From Hydrogeniiclostridium mannosilyticum (GTDB lineage Bacteria; Bacillota; Clostridia; Oscillospirales; Acutalibacteraceae): DNA of 64,000 bases. Each line of letters opens with the position of its first letter. Position 1 is the first letter of the stretch. The translations under genes were made by a program, and so were the position numbers. Positions 33,044 through 43,543 of the stretch are shown here, one piece after another. The notes under the pieces were generated by a model. It had not been told where the DNA came from. It did not search any database and saw nothing but the letters and a program-made list of their open reading frames with translations. The stretch lies in the NCBI RefSeq assembly GCF_003268275.1, contig NZ_QLYR01000006.1:62001-126000 (forward strand). The letters are read 5' to 3'.

Positions 33044-33505
33044 ATGAAACCGTCCACAAAAAGGCCGTTGCCGGCAGCAATAGGCGCTGCCGGTTTGCTG
33101 GCTGCAGCCCTGGTTCTGGAAATTTTGCCCTATGGCGCCGTGCTGGTATTTGCGCCGGGGCCGGGCGAGCAGCTGATCCAGGCATTTTCTTATTTCAGCC
33201 TGGCGCCCTTTGGGTATGCCAACTTTTTCCCCCTGCCTGCGGGGATCCTCACGGCGGCCTCTCTGTTGCTCAGCCTGCTGGTCCTGTTCGGCCTGCTTCC
33301 GGCAGTGCGCAAGCAAATTTCTGCCGGCATTCCCGGGCTGCGCACGGCGGCGCCGGCCTGCTGCATCGCCGCGTTGGCCTGCTCCCTGCTGCCGCTGAGC
33401 TTTGGCCCTGTTTATATGTCCTGGGCCAGCTATACGGTTTCAGCCCTGCTGCTGGCGGCAGCCGGGCTGCTCTTTTATACCGCCGCAGCACAGAAAAAAA
33501 GCTGA
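33044..33505 (+). CDS. Small four-helix membrane protein of unknown function
   Basis: A 153-residue hydrophobic protein with about four transmembrane helices (near 8-30, 60-85, 98-118 and 125-147) and short loops. ATG 33044 is used because GGAGG lies 8 bases upstream; the frame is open further upstream without a good start. A glycine/proline-rich loop after helix 1 (VFAPGPGEQL) probably faces outside. No family recognised; many Clostridia have such proteins next to SanA-like genes. Confidence 0.6.
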   Translation: MKPSTKRPLPAAIGAAGLLAAALVLEILPYGAVLVFAPGPGEQLIQAFSYFSLAPFGYANFFPLPAGILTAASLLLSLLVLFGLLPAVRKQISAGIPGLRTAAPACCIAALACSLLPLSFGPVYMSWASYTVSALLLAAAGLLFYTAAAQKKS

Positions 33506-33662
33506 AGCTGCCGCGGCGCTTTTCATGGCAGCGGCTAAAGGGGCGCCTGAACTATTATTTTCAGGCCTGTAACCTTCGGGCAGGCCCGCCCGTCTTAACA
33601 ATAGAGCAAGCTTTGTGCCGCCCGGCGGAGGGCCGGATATGAGAGAACAGGGGGAAAACAAA

Positions 33663-34442
33663 ATGAAGCGAAAAAGCACTGCCGTTTGGGCGGCTGTCCT
33701 GATTACTCTGGGGCTGGCGGGACTGGCCTGGTTTTCTGTGCCGCTGGGCTGGGGCGTGCTGAACGCCGGCAATGCCGCCGGACTGCTGTTCAGCGCGGCG
33801 GTACTGGCGGTGGGGGCACTGTTCCCGCAGCTGCGCAGGTGGTTCGAGGCCGAGCGCCTGCGCAAGGGAAAAAGGGCCGCGCTGCGGATTTTACAGCTGG
33901 CTCTGGCGCTGGGCATCCTTTGGAGCGCCGTTCTCACCGGCTGTATGATTCAGGGCGCTGCGGACAGCGTGCCGCCGGGCGAGCCCGTCACCGTCGTTGT
34001 GCTGGGCAGCAAGGTCAACGGTACGGAGCCCAGCGCCGACCTGCAGGCACGGATTAACGCCGCCTATGCCTTTCTAGTACAAAATCCCACCTGCAAGGCC
34101 ATTGCAAGCGGCGGAAAAGGCGTCGGGGAAGCCATCTCCGAGGCCGAGGCCATCCGGCGCGGCCTGGTCCGTCTGGGAATCGATGAAAACCGGGTACTGC
34201 TGGAAGACCAATCCACCAGTACCCTCGAGAACATCGCCTTTTCCCAGAAGATCATCCGGGAGCATAAATTGCCTCCTAAGCTGGCGATTGTCACGGACGA
34301 GTACCACCAGTTTCGCGCTGGACGGGTAGCGGAAGGCTACGGCTCCGAAGCCTACGCCGTCCCTGCACATACGCCCTGGTATATTTTTTCCGCCTGTTAC
34401 GCCCGGGAGCTTTTGGCTCTGACAAATTTTTTGATTTTATAG
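33663..34442 (+). CDS. YdcF/SanA-like DUF218 membrane protein
   Basis: A 259-residue protein with three hydrophobic helices in the first ~100 residues and a C-terminal DUF218 domain: VVVLGSKVNGTEPSADLQAR, CKAIASGGKG, EAEAIRRGLVRLGI, the STSTLENI motif and LAIVTDEYHQFRAGRVAEG. ATG 33663 follows AGGGGG at 8 bases. DUF218 proteins act near the cell envelope; some are linked to peptidoglycan or lipid-carrier metabolism, but the reaction is unsettled. A terminator follows. Confidence 0.85.
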   Translation: MKRKSTAVWAAVLITLGLAGLAWFSVPLGWGVLNAGNAAGLLFSAAVLAVGALFPQLRRWFEAERLRKGKRAALRILQLALALGILWSAVLTGCMIQGAADSVPPGEPVTVVVLGSKVNGTEPSADLQARINAAYAFLVQNPTCKAIASGGKGVGEAISEAEAIRRGLVRLGIDENRVLLEDQSTSTLENIAFSQKIIREHKLPPKLAIVTDEYHQFRAGRVAEGYGSEAYAVPAHTPWYIFSACYARELLALTNFLIL

Positions 34443-34493
34443 CAGCGCGCGCCTGCGCCTGCAAGTAGTTTGTTTATAAGTTTCCCTCCTTTG

Positions 34494-34541
34494 GCCGTAC
34501 ATCCGGTACCGCGGTCTCCGCCGGATGTGCGGCTATTTTTT
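34494..34541 (+). terminator. Terminator after the DUF218 gene
   Basis: GCCGTACATCCGG (34494-34506) pairs with CCGGATGTGCGGC (34521-34533), with one wobble, and is followed by TATTTTTT. Confidence 0.8.
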
Positions 34542-34703
34542 CCCTTTCGGCCTTTGCCCGCGTGTATGATTTACCAAAACCGGGAGAATCTATAGACATG
34601 CAACCAGGCACGCACCCGAGCTCCTAGCCGCGGCGGCCTTTTTTCGCCGCCGGACCAGGGTCTTGCGCAAAATTTGAATTGGTTGAAAGGACGGGAACCC
34701 GTA

Positions 34704-35741
34704 ATGATAAACCTGGAAAAAATCCGCGTCGTCCAGTACGGCTGCGGCAAGATGAGCAAATACACCCTGCGCTATTTATATGAAAAGGGCGCGGAGATCG
34801 TCGGCGCCATCGACGTTAACCCCGAGATTGCCGGCCAGGACGCAGGCGACTACGCCGGGCTCGGCGTAAAGCTGAATGTCCCCATTCGCGCCGATGCCGA
34901 CGCCGTGCTGGATGAATGCGATCCGGATATCGCCGTGGTCACGCTGTTCAGCTTCATGACCGACATGTTGCCGCACCTGGAGCGCTGCCTCTCACGCGGC
35001 ATCAATGTGGTAACCACCTGCGAAGAGGCCATCTACCCCTGGACCACCGCCGCGGCTGTGACCAACCGGTTGGACCGGCTGGCGAAAGAAAACGGCTGTA
35101 CCATCACCGGTACCGGCATGCAGGATATTTTTTGGATAAACATGATCGGCGCGGTTGCCGGCGGCGTGCACCGCATCGCGAAAATCGAGGGAGCCGTCAG
35201 CTATAATGTGGAGGATTACGGCCTGGCGCTGGCAAAAGCGCACGGCGTGGGCCTTACTCCCGAGGCGTTTGAGGCGCAGATTGCCCACCCGGAAACGTTG
35301 GAGCCCGCCTATGTCTGGAATTCCAACGAAGCGCTGGCCAACAAGCTGGGGCTTACCATCAAGGCTAATCACCAGAAATGCGTCCCTTATTTCTATGATG
35401 CGGACCTATGGTGCGGCACCACGGGCGAAACCATTCCCAAGGGCAATTGCATCGGCATGAGCGCCGTGGTCACCACCGAGACCTTCCAGGGTCCGATCCT
35501 TGAAACACAGTGCATCGGTAAGGTTTATGGCCCCGGCGACGGAGATCTGTGCGACTGGAAAATCATCGGCGAGCCCGACACCGAGCTCCATATCGTAAAA
35601 CCCGACACGCCCGCGCACACCTGTGCAACCCTGGTCAACCGTATCCCCACCGTTCTCAACGCTCCTCCCGGCTATATTACCGCTGAAAAGCTGGACGATG
35701 CCGGGTACCTCACCTGGCCCATGCATCTGTATATAGACTGA
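34704..35741 (+). CDS. DapB-fold NAD(P)-dependent dehydrogenase (diaminopentanoate dehydrogenase-like)
   Basis: A 345-residue Rossmann-fold oxidoreductase: nucleotide-binding [19 protein letters not shown], then [20 protein letters not shown] and the dihydrodipicolinate-reductase-like motif [14 protein letters not shown]. The C-terminal half is beta-rich. Family and length resemble 2,4-diaminopentanoate dehydrogenase and related DapB-like enzymes of ornithine/lysine fermentation, but no other gene of those pathways is adjacent. Start ATG 34704 (MINLEKIR) is used; an upstream TTG at 34674 has no ribosome-binding site. Substrate uncertain. Confidence 0.72.
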   Translation: MINLEKIRVVQYGCGKMSKYTLRYLYEKGAEIVGAIDVNPEIAGQDAGDYAGLGVKLNVPIRADADAVLDECDPDIAVVTLFSFMTDMLPHLERCLSRGINVVTTCEEAIYPWTTAAAVTNRLDRLAKENGCTITGTGMQDIFWINMIGAVAGGVHRIAKIEGAVSYNVEDYGLALAKAHGVGLTPEAFEAQIAHPETLEPAYVWNSNEALANKLGLTIKANHQKCVPYFYDADLWCGTTGETIPKGNCIGMSAVVTTETFQGPILETQCIGKVYGPGDGDLCDWKIIGEPDTELHIVKPDTPAHTCATLVNRIPTVLNAPPGYITAEKLDDAGYLTWPMHLYID

Positions 35742-35835
35742 GAAGGCTGAATTTCCAATTGGCGGCCGGGTTTCAAGGCACAGGCCGCCATACTCTTTAT
35801 TTTCCCAGCAAGGCCGAAGCCTCCACGGGCCGCGT

Positions 35836-37240
<1,405 letters not shown>

Positions 37241-37335
37241 GCGGCTGTCCGCAAGCAATTTCCGTCCGCCGGTTTCCAGGGCCTCGGCCCCAAGGCACTG
37301 GGTAAATACTAAAATCAGCCCCTCTTATTTTATCC

Positions 37336-37371
37336 GGCCCATGGCGTTTACCGCCCGGGCCGGCTTTTTAC
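37336..37371 (+). terminator. Terminator after enolase
   Basis: CCGGCCC (37336-37342) pairs with GGGCCGG (37359-37365), with an inner GGCG/CGCC helix and a following CTTTTTAC. Confidence 0.85.
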
Positions 37372-37395
37372 GCCCACCGCCCCTATGCTGGGATA

Positions 37396-37434
37396 TAGAA
37401 AAGGCGCACAGCAGAACGGTTCTGCCGCGCGCCT
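37396..37434 (-). terminator. Terminator after the leftward lipoprotein gene
   Basis: On the minus strand AGGCGCGCGGCAGAAC pairs with GTTCTGCTGTGCGCCT and is followed by TTTTC. It lies just past the stop codon at 37455. Confidence 0.75.
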
Positions 37435-37454
37435 GAAAGGACAGGGCCTTTATT

Positions 37455-38660
37455 TTATTCGCCGGAGGACGCTGAGGACTCTTCCGGGGCGGAGGACGCC
37501 GCGGAGGATGCCTGCGAAGAGGCATCGCCCGACGAAGAAGCCGTGCTGCCTGCACTGGATGAAGCCGCTGTGCTGGAAACCGGCTGGAAGGCATCGTTGA
37601 AGATGGAGGGCTGATATTTGTCGATGACCGCCTGGTTAAAGGTCACGCCGGTATAGGCGGCAACCTCCTCCTTCATCGCGTTATCATATTCCTCTCCCTT
37701 GATATTGCTGAGGATCTCAAAGTAACGATCCTCGTCCTCAAGATATTCCGCACTTTTTTCCGCAATGTCGCCCTTTCTCAGTACCAGGTACAAGCCGACG
37801 CTGTCGGACAGGTCCACAAAACGGACCTCACCGGCCTCCATATCGCCGAGCTCCTCATTGAGCTCATCCGGGAAGCCCGCCGTCTCCAGGTTTACCGTGT
37901 TTGAAATCAGCTGCTCTGTGTCGAGCTCCGCATATTCCTTGTAGGCATCCGCCGCCTCCTGCATGGTCATGGATCCGTCCTTCACCTTGTCAACGTAGCC
38001 CTGCAGGGTTTGCTGAAGCTCCTTTTTCTCCTCGTCGGTCAGGTTGGTGGTGTCCGGTGTGCCGGAGGAGGTGGAGCTGTCGGAATTGGTCTTGTAGGTA
38101 CTGGCGCCGATCATGCTGAAGTCCGTATAATTTTCCTCTATGTATTTCTTCATATCGGCCTCTGGGACTTCCTTGCTGCCGCCCTTGCCGTAAAGAGCCT
38201 TAAAGATCTTCCGGTTTTTCGCCGGGATCTCTCCATAGAGCAGGTCGAACGAAGCCCTTGATATGCCATGGCTGCTGAAAAGCGAGGAGTAGCTGCTCCA
38301 GACGTTATCCCCGGCCTTACTGGCGGCCTCCAGCTCCTCGTCGGTCATGGTCAGGCCCAGCTCGTTCATTTTGTCGTTGATTAAAAAGATGCGCTTGATG
38401 CTGTTGGCAGCTTCCTCAAGCATCCACTCGTTGGCGTCCTTGCCGTCAATTTGCTGCTCCAAAATACTCTTGCTGAGGTCAATGCCATCCTGATAGGCCG
38501 CCGAGCTATAGGCGTTGAAGATGCTGAAAATATACACGCCCGGCGCCACGGTGACGTCGCCCTTTTTTGCCGCCCAGGAAACATCGCCCGAGCAGGCCGT
38601 TGTTCCTGCCAGTACGACGGCGGCCAGGGCCGCCGCCGCTATTTTTTTCAATCTGTTCAT
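37455..38660 (-). CDS. Lipoprotein, PrsA/SurA-like foldase candidate
   Basis: A 401-residue lipoprotein: signal with lipobox VVLAGTTACSGD (lipidated Cys near residue 23). The body is helical and charged, with a SurA_N-like stretch (VYIFSIFNAYSSAAYQDGID, later NEWMLEEAANSIKRIFLIND, LGLTMTDEELEAA) and a possible peptidyl-prolyl domain around EEVAAYTGVTFNQAVIDKY. The last ~55 residues are a Ser/Ala/Glu-rich disordered tail. Likely an extracytoplasmic folding factor (inference from domain arrangement and lipid anchor). It is leftward, downstream of the glycosyltransferase/YfhO genes. Confidence 0.7.
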   Translation of the reverse strand: MNRLKKIAAAALAAVVLAGTTACSGDVSWAAKKGDVTVAPGVYIFSIFNAYSSAAYQDGIDLSKSILEQQIDGKDANEWMLEEAANSIKRIFLINDKMNELGLTMTDEELEAASKAGDNVWSSYSSLFSSHGISRASFDLLYGEIPAKNRKIFKALYGKGGSKEVPEADMKKYIEENYTDFSMIGASTYKTNSDSSTSSGTPDTTNLTDEEKKELQQTLQGYVDKVKDGSMTMQEAADAYKEYAELDTEQLISNTVNLETAGFPDELNEELGDMEAGEVRFVDLSDSVGLYLVLRKGDIAEKSAEYLEDEDRYFEILSNIKGEEYDNAMKEEVAAYTGVTFNQAVIDKYQPSIFNDAFQPVSSTAASSSAGSTASSSGDASSQASSAASSAPEESSASSGE

Positions 38661-38749
38661 TTTTCACACTCCATCGATTTCTGTTAATTCTCCCGGCAGA
38701 GGGCTTGCGCCTTCCCCCGGTTTTCATCTATGGCAAAGCCCCGTTGATT

Positions 38750-39748
38750 TCAGGGCTCTGTTTTCTCGCCAGACTGTAGGTTTTCCTGATCCGCCGCCGG
38801 ATTGCCATGCTTAACCAAGGCTTCTATGCGGTAGCGCGGGCGGGCTTTGACCTCGCTGTAGATTTTTCCGATATAGCCGCCCACCACCCCAATACACAGC
38901 AGCTGAATGCCGCCCAGCAGCCAGATAGAGGAAACAATGGCCGTCCACCCCACCACGGTAAAACCGCAAAAATGGGAGACCAGCGCGTACAGCAGTCCAA
39001 TGACGCTCAGCAACGACACCAGGATGCCGAGGCTGGAAATCATCTTCAGCGGTTTCACACTGAACGAGGTGATACCGTCCAGCGCAAAGGAGATCATCTT
39101 TTTCAGCGGGTATTTGGATTCGCCCGCAAACCTCTCATGCCGGTCATAATAGACATAGTCGCTGCGGTAGCCGATCAGCGGCACTATTCCGCGCAGAAAA
39201 AGGTTGACCTCGCGGTACTCGGAGAGGGCCTCCAGGGCCCGGCGGCTCATCAGGCGGTAGTCCGCGTGGTTGTAAACCACATCCACGCCCAGCGCCTTCA
39301 TAAACCGGTAGAAACCCTGGGCCGTGGTGCGCTTAAAGAAGGTGTCCGTCTCCCGCTTGTTGCGCACGCCATACACCACGTCGCAGCCCTCGTTAAATTT
39401 TACCATAAAATCATCCAATACGCCAATATCGTCCTGAAGGTCGGCGTCCAAGCTGATGACGCAGTCGGCCTTGTCTTTCGCGGTCATCAGGCCCGCCATC
39501 AGGGCATTCTGGTGGCCCCTATTGTGGGCCAGCTTCAGGCCGCTGACAAAGGTGTTTTCCGCCGAGAACCGCTCAATCAGCGTCCAGGTCTTATCCTTAC
39601 TGCCGTCGTCGACCAACAGCATCCGGCTGGCGGGGCCGATTAGCCCGTCCGCCTGCATGGCGCGCAGCTTCTCCGTCAGCTGCTTCACCGTCTCGGGTAA
39701 AACAGCCTCTTCATTATAACAGGGAATTACTAAATATAAAACCGGCAT
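38750..39748 (-). CDS. GT2 family membrane glycosyltransferase (GtrB/DPM-like)
   Basis: A 332-residue protein. The GT-A domain reads LYLVIPCYNEEAVLPETVKQ, LLVDDGSKDKTW, DCVISLDADLQDD (metal-binding DxD region) and a C-terminal pair of transmembrane helices (about 230-255 and 265-292). This matches polyprenyl-phosphate glycosyltransferases that load a sugar on the lipid carrier. The ATG directly follows the YfhO stop codon, with AAAGGAGG in the last YfhO codons, so the two are translated together. Confidence 0.93.
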   Translation of the reverse strand: MPVLYLVIPCYNEEAVLPETVKQLTEKLRAMQADGLIGPASRMLLVDDGSKDKTWTLIERFSAENTFVSGLKLAHNRGHQNALMAGLMTAKDKADCVISLDADLQDDIGVLDDFMVKFNEGCDVVYGVRNKRETDTFFKRTTAQGFYRFMKALGVDVVYNHADYRLMSRRALEALSEYREVNLFLRGIVPLIGYRSDYVYYDRHERFAGESKYPLKKMISFALDGITSFSVKPLKMISSLGILVSLLSVIGLLYALVSHFCGFTVVGWTAIVSSIWLLGGIQLLCIGVVGGYIGKIYSEVKARPRYRIEALVKHGNPAADQENLQSGEKTEP

Positions 39749-42337
39749 CTAATTTCCTCCTTTATTTTCCTGCTCCGGCGGGCGGCCCGCCGGGCTGCCC
39801 GGCGAGCTGGCTGACGTGCTCTTCAGCGCGGCCTGCCCGGCGTATTCCGCCAGATCCGCCGGCCCCTCTGGGGCGGGCCCTGCCTGCGCCCGGGCCGCGA
39901 CCCGGTACACCCTGCGGGCCGGAGGCGCTTTGCCGAACCGTTTTGCCAGCAGCAGGTAAAGCGCCAGCAGCACCACGCCTATACCGGATGCCAGCGCACC
40001 CAGCGCCAAGCCCGGCGTGCTGTAAGTAAAGCGTATGGTGCTATCGCCCGCGGGTACACGCACAGCCATAAAGCCCACGTTGACCTTCTCCACCTCTGCG
40101 GGCTGCCCGTTGACCTCTGCGCTCCAGCCGGATTCCCAGGGAACGCTGAAGAACACAAGGCGTTCCTCGCCGGTGGTAATCTGCGCGGTAAAGCCGCTGT
40201 TGTCGCGTGAGAAGGAGCCGCAGGACACGGCCCTGCGGTCCAGGCAATCCTTATAATAGGCGGTCTCGGTATAAGAGACCCCATCCAGGTTCAAATGCTG
40301 GAGAACCCCCTCCCAGTTCCCGGCATCCTCGTCCTCAACCACCACCGCCTTCAGCAGCAGCAGGTGGCGAAGGCTCTCGCTGACGGACTGTTCGTATTCC
40401 GTGCGGGTGATGTAATAATCATAGCTGAAGCCCAGGGGGATATAATATTGGTTTTCCCAAATATCAAAGCCGTTCTGCGTGTCGTAATACGTCCACCCCG
40501 GCATCTGCGGGTCCAGCATATCGCCGTCCTTGCCGAAGGTCCCCCCGGAGGTCACGGGGTCGAACAGCCAGCGGCAGGAAGTCAGGCCCCGCAGGCCATA
40601 GGTGGAAACGTCGGGCCTGGAGCCCACGTCCCGCTGGACGCCAATGGTGGGGTAAAACTCCATAATGGAGCCCGGCACAATGCTGTGAAAGGCCTGTATG
40701 GTGGGAATCTGCCAAAACATAGCCTGGTTGTCCATCCCGTCGTAGACGTCGATGCGGCAATTTTCCGTATCCGGCAGGTCGATGTCGCTGCCGCCGTTGA
40801 GTGAGTACGGAATGATGGAAAGATGCGGGTCCTCGCTCTGGGTCTTGCCCAGGGCGATGAAAAAGGCCGCGTACAGCACGGTGATGCCGCCGGCGCCAAG
40901 CATCGCAAAGCGGATGAATTTCTGCTTATCCCGGCGAAGAAATTTCAGCACAACGGCAAGCAGCAGCAGGCTCAGCAGCGCGATGGCCACATAACTCCAA
41001 AAGCGGGTGGGGTATTGCTCCAGTCCCAGCGTCGTGGTCTCGACATCGTCGGTAACCGTTACCTTGGGCATCAGCCCAATCGGCAGGCAGATGGCCAGGG
41101 TAATGGCCAGGGTCCACTTGATAGCCCGCGCCCAGTCCACCCGCCAATCCTCCAGCGACAGAATGGTAGCCAAGCTCATCATCAGGGTCAGCATATAGAA
41201 CCAACGCGCATAATAGCTGACGTTAAAGAGCTGGAACGCGGCGTTGAGCACCGGCACCAGCGCCATAGTGAACAAAACCGGCAGGAACTTGCGCAGCCAG
41301 TGCGGGCGGCGGCGCTGTAAAAAGGCGATGACCCCGGTCATGCTGAACAGGGGCAGCCATGCGCCCAGTGAAGCCCACTTGGCCTCGGATTCCGGGGTAA
41401 AATTAGGCCGGGCGGGAATATCGGGCGGGAAGAAGAAACACTCCAATATATGCACGTAGCGCTGCTCCCAGCCATAGAGAAGCGCGCTCCAGCCCTGGGG
41501 AGGATTGTCCACCCGCGGGTTCTGAAGCACCGCAAGTACGGTGGGCACCAGCAGCACACAGCTGCAAAGCACGCCCGCCACCGCTTCAAAAAACAGGCAG
41601 AGGAAATCCCGCAGGCCGATGCGCCAGCTCCTGGTAAACAGGCGCAGGAAAAAGTAAATCAGGGTAAACACCACTTGCCCGGCGAAGAAATAATAATTAA
41701 CAAAGCAGCAGGCGAACACCGTCACGGCAAAAACGCCCCTGCGGCGCTTATACATAAACTCGTCCAGCCCCCAGAGCATGAGCGGGAAAAAGACAATCGC
41801 CTCGTGAAAGTGGTTAAAAAAGATATTGTACACGGAAAAGCCGGAAAATGCGTAAAGCATCCCGCCGATCACGGCAAAATCCGGCGTTTTGACGTAGCGC
41901 CGCAGGTAAAGGTAGCCGGTCATGGAGGCAAAGCCGAATTTCAGCATGAGCAACGGGCCCATCAGGTAGGGAACCGCTTCGCTGGGAAAGGGCAGCGTCA
42001 GCCAGAAAAACGGGCTCCCCAACAGGTAGAACGAATAGGAGCCAATAAAATTGGCGCCCAGGTCGGTTGTCCAGCTCCAACCGATATTACCGCTGCGGAC
42101 TGCATCGTGGCACATCTGGTAAAACGGCACCTGCTGAACATTAAAATCGCCGTAGAATAAAAAATAGCCGTTATCAAAAATGATAAAGGGCAGGAAAAAA
42201 ATCAGGGAAATCCCTAAGCCATAAAGAAAAGCCCGCAGGCAATAGCGTTCCTTCCGGCCCGGCGGCATAAGCCCCGCGCCGGCGGGGGCCTGCGCCACAG
42301 GCGCCCCGGGGCTTGTCTGGTTCGGGATAAACGGCAT
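39749..42337 (-). CDS. YfhO-family integral membrane glycosyltransferase-like protein
   Basis: An 862-residue protein with about 12 hydrophobic segments in the first ~500 residues and a large extracytoplasmic beta-rich C-terminal domain, ending in one more helix (LGALASGIGVVLLALYLLLA) and a Pro/Ala-rich tail. Family markers include GDFNVQQVPFYQMCHDAVRS and GFSVYNIFFNHFHEAIVFFP. YfhO proteins are linked to glycosylation of lipoteichoic acid or surface polymers, using lipid-linked sugars made by the neighbouring GT2. Start 42337 (MPFIPNQT) is used because AGAGAGGTG precedes it; ATG 42376 is weaker. Confidence 0.88.
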   Translation of the reverse strand: MPFIPNQTSPGAPVAQAPAGAGLMPPGRKERYCLRAFLYGLGISLIFFLPFIIFDNGYFLFYGDFNVQQVPFYQMCHDAVRSGNIGWSWTTDLGANFIGSYSFYLLGSPFFWLTLPFPSEAVPYLMGPLLMLKFGFASMTGYLYLRRYVKTPDFAVIGGMLYAFSGFSVYNIFFNHFHEAIVFFPLMLWGLDEFMYKRRRGVFAVTVFACCFVNYYFFAGQVVFTLIYFFLRLFTRSWRIGLRDFLCLFFEAVAGVLCSCVLLVPTVLAVLQNPRVDNPPQGWSALLYGWEQRYVHILECFFFPPDIPARPNFTPESEAKWASLGAWLPLFSMTGVIAFLQRRRPHWLRKFLPVLFTMALVPVLNAAFQLFNVSYYARWFYMLTLMMSLATILSLEDWRVDWARAIKWTLAITLAICLPIGLMPKVTVTDDVETTTLGLEQYPTRFWSYVAIALLSLLLLAVVLKFLRRDKQKFIRFAMLGAGGITVLYAAFFIALGKTQSEDPHLSIIPYSLNGGSDIDLPDTENCRIDVYDGMDNQAMFWQIPTIQAFHSIVPGSIMEFYPTIGVQRDVGSRPDVSTYGLRGLTSCRWLFDPVTSGGTFGKDGDMLDPQMPGWTYYDTQNGFDIWENQYYIPLGFSYDYYITRTEYEQSVSESLRHLLLLKAVVVEDEDAGNWEGVLQHLNLDGVSYTETAYYKDCLDRRAVSCGSFSRDNSGFTAQITTGEERLVFFSVPWESGWSAEVNGQPAEVEKVNVGFMAVRVPAGDSTIRFTYSTPGLALGALASGIGVVLLALYLLLAKRFGKAPPARRVYRVAARAQAGPAPEGPADLAEYAGQAALKSTSASSPGSPAGRPPEQENKGGN

Positions 42338-42474
42338 GGGCGACACCTCTCTATCATCAATCTGGTTGGCCTTCATCGCTTAACATTGCCTAGCGGCGGC
42401 CCGAATGGCAAAACAGGCGAAAAGCAGCGCCCCCTCCCGCTTACGGGCAGTACGGACACGGCTGCTTTGTTGCC

Positions 42475-42480
42475 ATTATA
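42475..42480 (-). promoter_or_regulatory. Promoter -10 for the YfhO-GT2 unit
   Basis: On the minus strand an extended -10, TGCTATAAT (TATAAT at 42475-42480); the -35 is weak. The 345-base gap 42338-42682 holds this and the divergent yfbR promoter. Confidence 0.5.
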
Positions 42481-42598
42481 GCACATTGTGTGAAAAAGAG
42501 GAAGAAAAAACCGGAGGATTTGGTCCATTTTGTTTGACAGTTCCGGCCGGCCTGCGCCAAAAAGCGCGCTTATGTGCCGCGGGAACGGACGGGAACGC

Positions 42599-42627
42599 TT
42601 GCAAATCCTCCTTTTTTGCATTATGAT
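42599..42627 (+). promoter_or_regulatory. Promoter for yfbR
   Basis: TTGCAA (42599-42604), a 17-base spacer and TATGAT (42622-42627), about 55 bases before the start codon. Confidence 0.55.
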
Positions 42628-42682
42628 AGAGTCCGGCCGGGCAAGTCCCGCTGAAATAAAATGAAAAGGAATGACAACCTGG

Positions 42683-43273
42683 ATGTTTCACTTTTTTGCC
42701 AAGCTCTCACGCATGAAGTACATAGACCGCTGGGGCCTTATGCATAATACCAGAAAGGAAAATCTTTCAGAGCACAGCTTTGAGTCGGCCGTGCTGGCAC
42801 ACGCGCTCGCGGTGCTGCGCAACGAGCGCTTCGGCGGCGGCGTTTCGCCGGAGCGGGCAGCGCTGCTGGCGCTGTTCCACGATGCGACCGAGATCATCAC
42901 CGGGGATATGCCCACGCCGGTCAAATATTACAACGGCGCGCTGCGCAAGGCCTATGCCGAGGTGGAGGCAGTCGCCCGGGGCCGCCTGCTGGCGCTGCTG
43001 CCCGCGGACCTTCAGCCGGTTTACGATCCGCTGCTCTCTGAGGGGCGGACCGGCTCCCCGGAGGACCAGGCGCTTATCCCCTTGGTCAAGGCCGCCGACA
43101 AGCTCTCGGCCCTGATCAAGTGCGTGGAGGAACGCCGCATGGGCAACACCGAATTTGTCCAAGCGGAAGCAGCGATGCGGGAGTCCCTTCGGCAAATGGC
43201 GCTGCCGGAGGTCGCGTGCTTTCTCTCGGAGTTCCTGCCCTCCTACAGCCTCTCGCTCGACGAGCAGGAGTAA
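42683..43273 (+). CDS. yfbR: 5'-deoxynucleotidase (HD domain)
   Basis: A 196-residue HD-domain phosphohydrolase. FHFFAKLSRMKYIDRWGLMH and the metal-site residues in NLSEHSFESAVLAH, LFHDATEIITGDMPTPVKYY and VKAADKLSALIKCVEERR match YfbR, which dephosphorylates deoxyribonucleoside 5'-monophosphates. ATG 42683 (MFHFF) matches the E. coli start region; an ATG at 42671 abuts the AAAAGGA site and is unlikely. It is a single gene. Confidence 0.92.
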   Translation: MFHFFAKLSRMKYIDRWGLMHNTRKENLSEHSFESAVLAHALAVLRNERFGGGVSPERAALLALFHDATEIITGDMPTPVKYYNGALRKAYAEVEAVARGRLLALLPADLQPVYDPLLSEGRTGSPEDQALIPLVKAADKLSALIKCVEERRMGNTEFVQAEAAMRESLRQMALPEVACFLSEFLPSYSLSLDEQE

Positions 43274-43543
43274 GGCCCGCCCCGAACGCCGGCGGTTTTT
43301 AGCGGAAGCTTGAACGTTTTGTAAAAAATCGCGTAGAAGGGCTTATATTTCTCATATGGAATTTTACAATTCCTCTTCCGTAGTATAGTTATTCGTACAA
43401 GTGCGTTTTTGGCGAAAGCGCGCGGATCTTAAAGAATTTTGAGGCCCCGGAGCGCAGGCCCCCGGGCTTTCATGAAACCGGCGGCAGGGCCCGGAGGCGC
43501 TCGCCGAACGGGCCAAGACGATAAAAAAAGGGTTGATAAAATC

